From: CAZAGT01 sp964484515
GTDB lineage: Bacteria > Desulfobacterota > DSM-4660 > Desulfatiglandales > HGW-15
Direction of reading: 5' to 3'
Assembly: GCA_964484515.1 (NCBI GenBank)
Contig: CAZAGT010000041.1
Location: 1-21,564, forward strand
Length of the DNA stretch: 21,564 nucleotides
Notes under the pieces: model-generated
Told to the model about the DNA's origin: nothing
Database searches by the model: none
Seen by the model: the letters and a program-made list of their open reading frames with translations, nothing else
Translations under genes and position numbers: made by a program
Shown: positions 1 to 7,352 of the stretch, one piece after another
How the letters are laid out: each line of letters starts with the position of its first letter
How positions within the stretch are numbered: the first letter of the stretch is position 1

Positions 1-1
1 A

Positions 2-619
2 GTCAGTATTGTTCCAACGGCGGCGGCTCCGGATAATAACCATGAACGGGCAGGGCAAAATGGGGTTCGCTGGTTTCAAGGCCTAGGTGCGACGCGGGTC
101 ACGTCTTTGCCGTTGATCGATCGCGCCTCGGCGGATGCTTCCGGTACTGTAGAAGCCTTGCGTCAGTCGCGCCTAATTTACATGTTGGGCGGGTTCCCAC
201 ATCATCTCGGACAAAGCCTGATGGGTAGCCAAGCATGGGATGCCATGCTGACAGCATATGAGGACGGTGCCGTCATTGCGGGCAGCAGTGCCGGGGCCAT
301 GGTCCTCTGCGAGGCATACTACGATCCTAAGGGCTCTGCTGTCCATCGAGGGTTGGGGTTGGTAGCGGGGATATGCGTCTTACCTCACCACGACACCTTT
401 GGCGAGAGCTGGGCGCCGGAGCTAAAACGCCTGCTTCCGGACACGATCTTGATCGGCATCGACGAGGAGACGGGCATGCTGAGCTCAACGCAGCGGGGCA
501 CGTGGGAGGTGCACGGGAAAGGGGTGGTGACCTTGTACCGGCAAGATGAACGGTTGACCTGCGGCCCAGGACAGACGTTTAAGCTGTACTCTCATCGAGC
601 CAAAAGGCTCAATGAGTAG
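2..619 (+). CDS. Peptidase S51-like protein (cyanophycinase / dipeptidase E type), 5' end outside window
   Basis: The reading frame is open from the left edge, so the true start lies outside the window. The first visible residues (VSIVPTAAAP, then a Phe-x3-LGA-x3-V stretch leading to PLIDRASAD) match the start of the class I glutamine-amidotransferase-like fold used by peptidase S51. The nucleophile elbow is GSSAGAMVL, with the middle Ser as expected catalytic residue. It is followed by a GLGLVAG...LPHHDTF segment and GIDEETGML, both typical of cyanophycinase-like proteins. Such enzymes hydrolyse aspartyl peptides or related small acidic peptides in the cytoplasm, but the exact substrate cannot be told from sequence. 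A TTG at 107 is not a credible start, because conserved sequence continues upstream of it. A repetitive AGTCAG/GGAGTCAGGAGCC stretch follows the stop codon. Confidence 0.8.
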   Translation, partial: VSIVPTAAAPDNNHERAGQNGVRWFQGLGATRVTSLPLIDRASADASGTVEALRQSRLIYMLGGFPHHLGQSLMGSQAWDAMLTAYEDGAVIAGSSAGAMVLCEAYYDPKGSAVHRGLGLVAGICVLPHHDTFGESWAPELKRLLPDTILIGIDEETGMLSSTQRGTWEVHGKGVVTLYRQDERLTCGPGQTFKLYSHRAKRLNE

Positions 620-824
620 GAGTCAGAAGCCGAGGAGTCAGGAGCCAGAATCGGCGTTTTTGAAACTTGTAATACCCGAAGCACATGTGAAGTATAGCTC
701 CCATCTTTGCGCCCCAGGCGAAAGCAGTTAGTTCTGACCTCCCAGGGTTCTCTCATTGTTTTTTCGCACAATCAGACTGTAGAACCAGGCCTTTCTTCGT
801 TTAGCGCTCTCAGTCAGCAGTTAC

Positions 825-1134
825 GAGCCTGTCGGAAAACCTGTACCTGGAGGGGGTCGATGGAAAGCGTGGAGATGCAAGGTATCCGAAACCGGGGACC
901 CGCCCCAAAGGGGTGGGGACTGAGCCGAGCGAAGCGAAGGTAAAGAAATCCTGATGGATGAGGCGTTCGAGTTTTTCGGCTTGAGGCCTGAGGCTTGAGG
1001 CTCAAGGTAAAAGCAAGGGAGATCTTCATCTTGTCTTTCCTCATGCCCGATGCCTTGCGCCTTGGGCCTTTCGTATACGTCGCAGTGACGAAGGATGAGG
1101 ATAACGCCGCAGATGTGGGTTTTCCGACAGCCTC
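825..1134. mobile_element. MITE-like element, 310 bp, with 17-bp terminal inverted repeats
   Basis: The left end (825-841) reads GAGCCTGTCGGAAAACC. The reverse complement of the right end (1118-1134) reads GAGGCTGTCGGAAAACC, so 16 of 17 bases agree. The inside has no convincing gene. It holds a G/C-rich hairpin at 899-917 (CCCGCCCC, AAA, GGGGTGGG) and a TTGAGGC-type tandem motif near 980-1003. Paired termini on a short non-coding segment are typical of a non-autonomous transposable element. I see no clear target-site duplication, and the parent transposase family is not identified. The right end touches the stop codon of the leftward gene at 1135, so insertion may have set that gene's 3' end. 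The 620-824 stretch before it holds nothing else I can name. Confidence 0.5.
899..917. repeat. G/C-rich hairpin inside the MITE-like element
   Basis: CCCGCCCC and GGGGTGGG are separated by AAA, which gives an 8-bp stem with one G-T wobble. No T-run follows on either side, so it is not a classic terminator. It is probably a structural part of the element. Confidence 0.4.
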
Positions 1135-1572
1135 CTAGGCTTCATAGATATAGATATGCTCAATCCCCTTCTTGAGGAAAAACTTGCTCATCTCAACCTT
1201 CTTCTGCAACTTTGAGAAAGTGATAACGTATTTCTTTTCGCAGATGACCCGTTCCAAGCTCTTGATGTCGTCTAATTCTATGGTCGGATTACTGCAGAAA
1301 GCGATGTCCAGGGTATGCTGATCCTTCATCCCAACGATGTCCACGGGCCCTTCCGGATAACGAGGATTCCGGAAAGCGGGGATCGGTATTAACCCCTGTT
1401 CCTTTAATAATTCGAATAAGACACAACGGATCGTCTCCTTGACTACCGGGTCCGTCCGGTGCCCCGCTGGAATAGCGTCTATCGCCTCTAATACCCTTTT
1501 TCTGATCTCTGCTTTCACCGTGCCATCACACTCCCTGACGTTGTCGAAAAGAAATACCCGATACGTTTGCAC
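1135..1572 (-). CDS. Hypothetical protein, possibly N-terminally frameshifted
   Basis: A 145-residue frame starting with GTG and lacking a clear ribosome-binding site. I do not recognise the family. The C-terminal half alternates hydrophobic strands and charged helices (GPVDIVG, then TLDIAFC, then CEKKYVITFSK and HIYIYEA). This is loosely reminiscent of a PD-(D/E)XK nuclease-like core, but I see no E-x-K pair and do not assign that function. The frame upstream on the same strand (1515-1625) contains a plausible ATG run behind a GGAGG and encodes MVMTELPELFVDWCKRIGY before stopping within this gene. One protein may therefore have been split by a frameshift. The stop codon directly abuts the inverted-repeat end of the MITE-like element, so the C-terminus may also have been altered. 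It is divergent from the endonuclease III gene. Confidence 0.5.
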   Translation of the reverse strand: MQTYRVFLFDNVRECDGTVKAEIRKRVLEAIDAIPAGHRTDPVVKETIRCVLFELLKEQGLIPIPAFRNPRYPEGPVDIVGMKDQHTLDIAFCSNPTIELDDIKSLERVICEKKYVITFSKLQKKVEMSKFFLKKGIEHIYIYEA

Positions 1573-1724
1573 CAGTCAACGAACAATTCCGGGAGTTCCG
1601 TCATCACCATCTTCCTGCCCTCCATAATTGAGTGCACAAATTTATCCTTGATAAGATCGTCATTCAGATTTAAGAACGAAGCATCTAGTGCCGGCAGATC
1701 GCGGAGGGGGTTTTGGGGGGCGTC

Positions 1725-2384
1725 ATGGCGAAGCGAGATGGGGAAAAGCGAGTCAGGCAGATCGTGAGGATCCTAGAGAAAGGGTATCCAAACGCTAAGA
1801 CCGCCTTGCACTACAAAAACCCCTTAGAGCTGCTGGTGGCCACGATACTCTCGGCTCAGTGTACTGATGAACGGGTGAACAAGGTAACAAAGGAGCTATT
1901 CAAGAAATACGGGTCTGCCCGAAAATATGCCGAGGTCGACCTAAGGGAACTGGAGGAAGATATTCGTCCGACCGGTTTTTTTCGAAACAAGGCCAAGGCC
2001 ATTAAGGGTTCTTGTACGGATCTGGTTGGGCGGTTTGACGGCAAGGTCCCGGCGAACCTTGACGATCTCGTTTCCCTCGCTGGCGTGGGTCGTAAGACGG
2101 CTAACCTAGTCTTAGGTGAGGCCTACGGTATTCCCGGTATTGTTGTAGATACCCATGTGCTCCGTCTGTCCAACCGTATCGGGCTGACCTCAAAAAAAGA
2201 TCCCGTCAAGGTAGAATTTGATCTCATGGAAATAGTGCCCAAGGAATCGTGGACGCGATTCTCAAATCTGCTCATTTTACATGGGCGTGCTGTTTGTGCG
2301 GCCCGTAAACCGAGACATGAGGCCTGCAAGATCGTGGATCTCTGCGACGAGGGTCAGAAATGGAAAAGGGAAGAAAAAGCGTAG
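1725..2384 (+). CDS. nth: Endonuclease III (DNA glycosylase / AP lyase), with one Fe-S Cys replaced by His
   Basis: A base-excision repair enzyme that removes oxidised pyrimidines and nicks abasic sites. At 219 residues it is close to the usual 210-220. Conserved parts are LSAQCTD near residue 43, the helix-hairpin-helix LAGVGRKTANLVL at 118-130 with the catalytic Lys at 124, and the catalytic Asp in VDTHV at 142. The C-terminal cluster motif should be Cys-x6-Cys-x2-Cys-x5-Cys. Here it is Cys191-x6-His198-x2-Cys201-x5-Cys207, because the second ligand codon reads CAT. I chose ATG 1725, with a G-rich stretch 5 bases upstream. A TTG at 1713 behind GGAGG is an alternative and adds four residues. 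It is a single gene with no obvious operon partner. Confidence 0.93.
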   Translation: MAKRDGEKRVRQIVRILEKGYPNAKTALHYKNPLELLVATILSAQCTDERVNKVTKELFKKYGSARKYAEVDLRELEEDIRPTGFFRNKAKAIKGSCTDLVGRFDGKVPANLDDLVSLAGVGRKTANLVLGEAYGIPGIVVDTHVLRLSNRIGLTSKKDPVKVEFDLMEIVPKESWTRFSNLLILHGRAVCAARKPRHEACKIVDLCDEGQKWKREEKA

Positions 2385-2782
2385 GAGCCTTATTGAGCCA
2401 GGGCACAATTCAGGGGCAGTCAACTTGAGGAACCACCTGATCCCTTATTGATTCCGCGTATGCGACACCGCAGGTAGATACCCAATTTGGATCAAATCCG
2501 CCGCTTCGACTCCAGTGGCTGGTTTGAAAAGCGAACCGCAGAATTACGAAGGATTGAACCGCTGTGCTGTGCGCTTTTGACAGATAAGAACCGTAGAAGG
2601 ACTCTTACTTCGAAATTCGATATTCATGTGCCGCTAGAGGATTCGCTTTTTGTGACCCAGGAAAATGCGTAGCCAAGGTCTCTTTTACGATCACACTGGC
2701 CGCCTCCACGGCCAGCGGCCGGACTGCCTTCTGTCCCCCACTCATTGAGCGTTTTCGCCTTACAAGTAATAAGGAACCCGAA
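2385..2782. other. Intergenic stretch before hisHF
   Basis: This holds about 400 bases with no supportable gene. A TTGACA at 2577-2582 has no good -10 partner at 16-18 bases. A hairpin lies at 2696-2715 (CTGGCCG, six-base loop, CGGCCAG), about 70 bases before the hisHF start, with no T-run after it. It may be a leader structure, but there is nothing to prove that. Confidence 0.4.
2696..2715 (+). repeat. Perfect 7-bp hairpin in the hisHF leader region
   Basis: CTGGCCG and CGGCCAG flank a six-base loop. It lies 67 bases upstream of the hisHF start codon and lacks a following T-tract. Its function is unknown. Confidence 0.35.
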
Positions 2783-4354
2783 ATGATCACTCTGTTGGAT
2801 TACGGTGCGGGCAACGTGAGGAGCGTCATCAACGGTATCGAACGCCTTGGCGAACGAGTCAAGGTTGTCGCCTCGGGTGAGGATATCCTGTCGGCCGAGA
2901 AAATCGTTTTTCCAGGTGTCGGCAATTTCAGAGAGATGATGAAGATCCTCAATGCCAAGGGCTACGTTGAGCCCTTAATGGCTTACCTCCGTTCGAACCG
3001 ACCTTTCCTGGGGATATGTCTTGGGCTGCAGGCCCTCTTCGAAGGGAGTGAAGAGGCCCCCGAAATGAGAGGCCTGGGCTTGATTCCAGGGAGGGTGAAG
3101 AGGTTCAACATCGATTTGTCAGTACCTCACATCGGCTGGAACGGCCTCAATATCAAGCAGTCTTCATCGATCTTCAGCGGACTTCGGGGTGATGAGAAGT
3201 TCTACTTTGTTCACAGTTACCATGTTGTCCCTGCCGAGGACGCTGACGTCCTCACAACGACCAATTACGGCTATGAGTTTGTGTCCGGGATCCAGAAGGG
3301 CAACATCATCGCGACCCAGTTTCACCCTGAAAAGAGTGGTACCTCCGGTCTCAAGGTCCTGCAGAATTTCCTCCGAACAGAACCCAAGCCGGTGGCGTTC
3401 ACCCGACAGTCCCGCGAGACGCGTCTGGCCAAGCGAATCATCGCCTGTTTGGACGTTCGTACCAACGACCAGGGGGACCTGGTGGTCACAAAGGGCGATC
3501 AGTACGATGTCCGGGAGAAGGGGGCTGTGCGCAACCTCGGCAGACCGGTGGATCTGGCAGGGCGGTACTATCAGGAAGGAGCCGATGAGATTACATTTCT
3601 CAATATCACTGGCTTCCGGGATTTTCCGCTGGAAGACATGCCCATGCTCGAGGTCTTGCGGCGGACGAGTGAGAATGTCTTTGTCCCCCTGACCATCGGC
3701 GGAGGCATCCGGGATTACACGGACAAGAACGGCCGTACGTATACGGCCCTAGAGGTCGCTGCCGAGTATTTCAGATCCGGCGCCGATAAGATCTCTATCG
3801 GCAGTGACGCCGTCCTGGTGGTGGAGGACTACCTCAGAGCCGGTCGTCCTAGCGGCAAGAGTGCTATTGAGGAGATATCCCGGGTTTACGGCAGCCAGGC
3901 GGTCGTCATCTCTATCGATCCTAGGAGGGTCTACGTGAAATCCCCGGAGGAGGTCGACCATCAGGTCATTGAGACGACACTTCCCGGGCCGAGCGGTGAA
4001 GGCTATTGCTGGTATCAGTGCACGATTAAGGGGGGGCGTGAAGGGCGAGATCTGGATGCAATCACACTCGCCCAGGTCTGCGAAAAGCTAGGCGCAGGTG
4101 AAATCCTACTGAACTGCATAGACCGAGACGGAACCAACCAGGGCTTCGACATCGAGCTGATCAATGCCGTCAAGAGAGCGGTTTCAATCCCGGTCATTGC
4201 CTCGAGCGGCGCCGGTTGTGTCGAACACTTCTACGAGGTCTTCACCCGAACCGAAGCCGAATCGGCATTGGCTGCGGGCATCTTCCACCGTCGCGAAGTC
4301 CCGATTGCCGAGGTGAAGAATTATCTGAGAGACAAGGTGGAAGTCAGGGTCTAG
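2783..4354 (+). CDS. hisHF: Bifunctional imidazole glycerol phosphate synthase, HisH-HisF fusion
   Basis: Converts PRFAR and glutamine to imidazole glycerol phosphate and AICAR in histidine synthesis. The glutaminase half makes ammonia, which the cyclase half uses. Residues 1-200 are HisH: GVGNF near 45-49, nucleophile Cys79 in GICLGLQ, and His181/Glu183 in FHPEKSG. Residues 215-523 are HisF: Asp224 in ACLDV, Asp379 in ISIDPRRV and Asp447 in NCIDRDG. In bacteria these are normally two proteins of about 200 and 255 residues. Here they are one 523-residue chain with extra loops in the cyclase (GDQYDVREKG, the Tyr-Thr-Asp segment after GGGIRD, the GRPSGKS segment), as in plant HISN4 and yeast HIS7. 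AAGGA at 2771-2775 sits 7 bases before ATG. No other his genes lie in the window. Confidence 0.95.
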   Translation: MITLLDYGAGNVRSVINGIERLGERVKVVASGEDILSAEKIVFPGVGNFREMMKILNAKGYVEPLMAYLRSNRPFLGICLGLQALFEGSEEAPEMRGLGLIPGRVKRFNIDLSVPHIGWNGLNIKQSSSIFSGLRGDEKFYFVHSYHVVPAEDADVLTTTNYGYEFVSGIQKGNIIATQFHPEKSGTSGLKVLQNFLRTEPKPVAFTRQSRETRLAKRIIACLDVRTNDQGDLVVTKGDQYDVREKGAVRNLGRPVDLAGRYYQEGADEITFLNITGFRDFPLEDMPMLEVLRRTSENVFVPLTIGGGIRDYTDKNGRTYTALEVAAEYFRSGADKISIGSDAVLVVEDYLRAGRPSGKSAIEEISRVYGSQAVVISIDPRRVYVKSPEEVDHQVIETTLPGPSGEGYCWYQCTIKGGREGRDLDAITLAQVCEKLGAGEILLNCIDRDGTNQGFDIELINAVKRAVSIPVIASSGAGCVEHFYEVFTRTEAESALAAGIFHRREVPIAEVKNYLRDKVEVRV

Positions 4355-4395
4355 GTTCGCGCAAAAACAGACTCAAACAATTGGCAGATGCCGGC

Positions 4396-5439
4396 TCAGT
4401 CCGGGTTAAATTGAGATGCGCGTTCTATGAAATTTGTCGTAAGAGCAATGGCGTGCTCTACGTCCGTCTTTGACACAAGCCCGATTGGTGCATGGATGTA
4501 ACGTGTGGGAACCGCCACGGCTCCTACGCGCACACCCGCGCCCGTCACCTGTCCCACCGCGGCATCGGTTGCCCCGACCTTCTTCACAATCATCTGGTGG
4601 GGAATGCCGGCCTCACGGCCCACCATGTCAAGAAAATCCGCTAAAGGGCGGTTTGAGATCATACGTCTATCTGTCAGTCGGATTTCAGGCCCCTTGCCCA
4701 GGGCCGTCGGGGTCATGTTGGCGGGCAGCGCAAGCCCGGGGGTATCTGAGGCCACCGTGCCCTCCAGTGCCAACGCAATCGCGGGCTTGACAGCGTAGAC
4801 GGCCGGTCCAATGCCCCTCAGGCCATACTCTTCTTGTGTGGAAGCGATCAGGAACAGATCGCAATCGAAGTGAGCCGCCCGGCGAACGGACTCCAGCATT
4901 ATGAAGAGGCCTAATCGGTCGTCCAATGCCTTGCCGAAGAAGGCATCCCCTGCCTCCCAGCACTGGGTCGCAAAGGTAACGGGGTCACCGATAGTGATCA
5001 GTTTATTCACCTCTTCGGCCGGCAAGCCGATATCGATGAAACAGGCGTCTATCGGGACGGCCTTTTCAGCCTCCGGCCCTTCAGCCGCCGAAAGATGAGG
5101 TGGCACACTTCCGACAACCCCCGGCAGATCTTGTCTCCCGTGAACAACCACCTTCTGTGCCCAAAAGACCTTGGCATCGACACCACCCGCCGGTACTACC
5201 CTGATAAACCCCTCCGGCTCGATCTTACTGACCATGAACCCGACTTCATCCATATGGGCCGCAAGTGCGACCCGTGGGCCCGAGCCCACGATGTGGGCGA
5301 TCAGATTCCCCATGGCGTCGACGGTCATTTCTCCATTACCGAGTCCTGAAAACTCCTTAATCATGAGGTCTCGGACACGTTCTTCCCTGCCTGATATCCC
5401 CGGCGTTTCAGCCAATTTTTTCAGTAAACCGAAGTCCAT
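4396..5439 (-). CDS. M42 family metallo-aminopeptidase
   Basis: A cytoplasmic di-metal peptidase that trims N-terminal residues from short peptides. Its 347 residues are the family's usual length. Metal and catalytic residues visible in order are His62 and Asp64 in AAHMDEVG, Asp173 in KALDDRLG, the Glu203-Glu204 pair in STQEEYG and His316 in RYIHAPIG. The fourth metal position, often Asp, is Glu226 here (LEGTVASDTPG), a variant I recall in other family members. The inserted PDZ-like/beta domain (about 70-165) is present. The ATG has a GGGGAG-type site about 9 bases upstream. It converges on hisHF with only 41 bases between stops and no evident terminator. Specificity (M42 aminopeptidase, FrvX- or YpdE-like) cannot be set from sequence. 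Confidence 0.92.
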   Translation of the reverse strand: MDFGLLKKLAETPGISGREERVRDLMIKEFSGLGNGEMTVDAMGNLIAHIVGSGPRVALAAHMDEVGFMVSKIEPEGFIRVVPAGGVDAKVFWAQKVVVHGRQDLPGVVGSVPPHLSAAEGPEAEKAVPIDACFIDIGLPAEEVNKLITIGDPVTFATQCWEAGDAFFGKALDDRLGLFIMLESVRRAAHFDCDLFLIASTQEEYGLRGIGPAVYAVKPAIALALEGTVASDTPGLALPANMTPTALGKGPEIRLTDRRMISNRPLADFLDMVGREAGIPHQMIVKKVGATDAAVGQVTGAGVRVGAVAVPTRYIHAPIGLVSKTDVEHAIALTTNFIERASQFNPD

Positions 5440-5471
5440 GTGGTAGTCTCCCCCTGATTGAGCTGATACGC

Positions 5472-5501
5472 TCGATGTTCGTCGTCCGTGGTCCTTTGTC
5501 C
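5472..5501. repeat. Dispersed 30-bp repeat, copy A
   Basis: The reverse complement of this stretch matches 17401-17430 at 27 of 30 positions. Its core is CCACGGACGACG. It lies in the 195-base gap between the M42 peptidase and the transporter gene, which otherwise shows nothing I can name. Confidence 0.6.
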
Positions 5502-5634
5502 GCCTGGATCAGTCCATGGGCGAAACGATACCGGTTCTCAACAGACCTGCCACCGGCATCCTGTCGTTGATTCGAATAGGATGAAATGCTGAAAAGAGCT
5601 TGTCGTCGCTCACGGGGTAGGTCCTTTCATTGGA

Positions 5635-6231
5635 TCACCGATTTTGCCCTTTGACCAGATAGATACCCGGCAGGCTGAACAACATAACGGCGCCCTTTAC
5701 GATCAGATTCGAGAAGAAGATCGACCAGACCACCGCATGGGGGAGCGCCAGACCAAAGGCCCCCCAACAGAAGATGAGGCTGTCAACAGGGATACTCATC
5801 GAGTTGCTGGCCAGCACGCGCATCCACTGGTAGCGGCGCGTGATCCTGGTCACCCACAAATGGTAGATCTCCGTGTCGAGCAGTTCACTGATTACCTCCG
5901 CAATGATGCTCGCGACGACGATCCGCCAGATAGGGCCGAGTATCGAGGCAAACGCATCTCCCTTTCCCCACGAGGGGTCCTGCGGCAGCCAGGCGGCGAA
6001 ATGGAAGAAGGCGGCCATGAAGAGATTGACCCCTGCGGCCAGAAATATGGCCGTTCGGGCCGCCTTCTTTCCGAGTCGCTTGTGAACAAGATCTCTGATC
6101 GTAAACGTCAGGGGATAGATGAAGGTGCCGGCGTCGATGCTGAAACCGGCGATCAGGGCGATCTTCAGGCTGGCTACATCGGATAGAATCTGGGCCGCAA
6201 TATAGACGGAAACGGTGACCATTCCGGCCAT
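5635..6231 (-). CDS. yhhQ: Queuosine precursor transporter, YhhQ/DUF165 (VUT) family
   Basis: An inner-membrane carrier for queuosine precursors (preQ0/preQ1), used in tRNA wobble-base modification. It has 198 residues with about six hydrophobic segments. Family hallmarks are the short N-terminal helix, SIDAGTFIYPLTFTIRDLVHKRLGKKAAR near 30-60, and the polar ITRRYQWMRVLASNSMSIPVDSLIFCWGAFG segment near 130-160. Both are typical of YhhQ. The ATG at 6231 is preceded by a weak GAGAGA site. I looked in the leader for a preQ1 riboswitch and could not make one fit. It is a single gene between unrelated neighbours. Confidence 0.88.
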   Translation of the reverse strand: MAGMVTVSVYIAAQILSDVASLKIALIAGFSIDAGTFIYPLTFTIRDLVHKRLGKKAARTAIFLAAGVNLFMAAFFHFAAWLPQDPSWGKGDAFASILGPIWRIVVASIIAEVISELLDTEIYHLWVTRITRRYQWMRVLASNSMSIPVDSLIFCWGAFGLALPHAVVWSIFFSNLIVKGAVMLFSLPGIYLVKGQNR

Positions 6232-6523
6232 GACGGTCTTCTCTCACATCTTCCTCGATCAGCACCTTTCCTCTAAGCGGCCCTGGACTAAGTAAGCGCA
6301 AGCCGCTGATAAGTGCCTAGATCGAAGGCCTGCGCCATCCTGTGGAGCGATGCGTACCATGCTCCAGGTTCGAGGTACAAGGAAAAACAGGTACGCATTC
6401 TGTTCTTGCCTTTCACCTTTGGCCTTGCGCCTCTCATTTACACCGGAGAGACGAAGGATGAGGCTCGCCCCGATGAGATCAAACCAAGTGAGCGTTTTTC
6501 AGCAGACAGTCAGAGGCTATGAA
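6232..6523. other. Intergenic stretch with part of a dispersed repeat
   Basis: It contains GCCTTGCGCCT (6422-6432) and GACGAAGGATGAGG (6450-6463). Both words also occur in the same order inside the MITE-like element (1052-1062 and 1087-1100). The short frames here do not look like proteins. The stretch lies between the downstream end of the flavodoxin gene and the upstream side of the transporter gene. Confidence 0.4.
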
Positions 6524-7063
6524 TCAGATCCGGAGTACACCCTTGACCCGCTCGGCGACATCCCGCAGGTCTTCTTCGTTAGGCCGTCCCCGGATGTCAC
6601 CAAGCCTCCCCGTGACCGAATGGGTCCTGAGCTTTTCCGTAAGATACTCACCCACGATGTACCACTCCGCCTCGATGGTGTAGCCGAGGTGATCGAAGAG
6701 TTGCCCGATGTACTTTACCGCCGCCACGGCCTCGTTGATGCCGGTGTGGACGCCGCCGTACGTGCAATAGACAACGGCCCTCATTCCCGGCCTCCTGGGT
6801 GATGCCGGCTGGATCTCTTCCTTCTTGACGTAGTCCAATAGGAGGTTACGGTAGAGTTCCATCAAGGGTTGGCCCGGGAGCTGGGCGTAGACACCCGAGC
6901 CGACAAAGGCGAACTCATAGTCCAGGATTTCGAGCTGGATGTCCTTTCCCGTTATCTTGACCGTGTCGACGTCATGTCTCAGCTCTTTAACCGTCTTCGC
7001 GATTTGTTCAGCGACTTTCTCGGTGTTCCCGGTCATCGAATAGTAAAGATTAAGTATCTTCAT
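6524..7063 (-). CDS. Flavodoxin-like (FMN-binding) protein
   Basis: A cytoplasmic electron-transfer protein of the flavodoxin fold, 179 residues from the chosen start. The N-terminus MKILNLYYSMTGNTEKVAE carries the FMN phosphate-binding loop SMTGNTE. A second flavin-contacting loop is seen at AVVYCTYGGVHTG, and GSGVYAQLPG fits the first isoalloxazine loop. I chose ATG 7063 because GAGGAGG lies 5 bases upstream and the beta-strand starts there. A longer frame adds 12 non-conserved residues. A TTGACG-N18-TATACT promoter lies at 7152-7181. The redox partner is unknown. Flavodoxins of this long type can also be multimeric flavoprotein subunits or NADPH-dependent reductases, so no symbol is given. 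Confidence 0.88.
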   Translation of the reverse strand: MKILNLYYSMTGNTEKVAEQIAKTVKELRHDVDTVKITGKDIQLEILDYEFAFVGSGVYAQLPGQPLMELYRNLLLDYVKKEEIQPASPRRPGMRAVVYCTYGGVHTGINEAVAAVKYIGQLFDHLGYTIEAEWYIVGEYLTEKLRTHSVTGRLGDIRGRPNEEDLRDVAERVKGVLRI

Positions 7064-7151
7064 CGAATCCTCCTCAAAAGGCTTGAGCCTAGGTAGCAAT
7101 CGCTTAAGGCACGGGGGGCAGGCCCCGAATGCCCGGCGGCCTAATCGCGGA

Positions 7152-7181
7152 AGTATAGGCAGATCGCACCGGGAGCGTCAA
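7152..7181 (-). promoter_or_regulatory. Predicted sigma70-type promoter for the flavodoxin gene
   Basis: On the minus strand, TTGACG (7176-7181) and TATACT (7152-7157) are separated by 18 bases. Transcription would start near 7145, giving a leader of about 80 nt. That leader contains a small hairpin, GGGGC/GCCCC, near 7115-7126. Confidence 0.55.
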
Positions 7182-7280
7182 CAAGGATCGAGAAGAGGTG
7201 TCCGCATCTACCCAACGTAAGGAGGGCCATGCTTTATCCGTGCGGTACGAATCAAACGCCCATCAAGGCACACACCTTCA

Positions 7281-7309
7281 TTGACAGTCAAAGGCTTTTC
7301 TCTTATCCT
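7281..7309 (+). promoter_or_regulatory. Predicted sigma70-type promoter for the ABC-2 pair
   Basis: TTGACA (7281-7286) and TATCCT (7304-7309) are separated by 17 bases. The -35 is perfect and the -10 matches at four of six positions. The expected start is near 7316, giving a 37-nt leader to the GTG at 7353. Confidence 0.6.
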
Positions 7310-7352
7310 CCCTCCACTCTTATAAGGATATACTTCTTACCGAGGGTGCACC

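Noticed and set aside
707..943. 78-residue plus-strand frame over the MITE-like element
   Set aside because: It crosses the left end of the inverted-repeat element, has low-complexity Arg/Pro composition and no ribosome-binding site.
2577..2605. TTGACA as a hisHF promoter
   Set aside because: No acceptable -10 lies 16-18 bases downstream.
3189..3692. 167-residue frame inside hisHF
   Set aside because: It is a shadow of the fusion gene in another frame, Ser/Arg-rich with no family features.
3783..3790. GCCGATAA in hisHF (and at 13561-13568) as sigma28 sites
   Set aside because: Both are inside coding regions and lack a TAAA-like box 15 bases upstream.
5644..6186. 180-residue plus-strand frame opposite the YhhQ-like gene
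   Set aside because: It is antisense to a well-supported membrane protein, and its Asp/Arg/Gly-rich composition is typical of a shadow.
6232..6312. preQ1 riboswitch before the queuosine precursor transporter
   Set aside because: The leader does not contain the preQ1-I stem-loop and A-rich tail, and no preQ1-II fold could be made by eye.
6350..6380. tRNA-like GGTTCGA word
   Set aside because: No acceptor or anticodon arms surround it.
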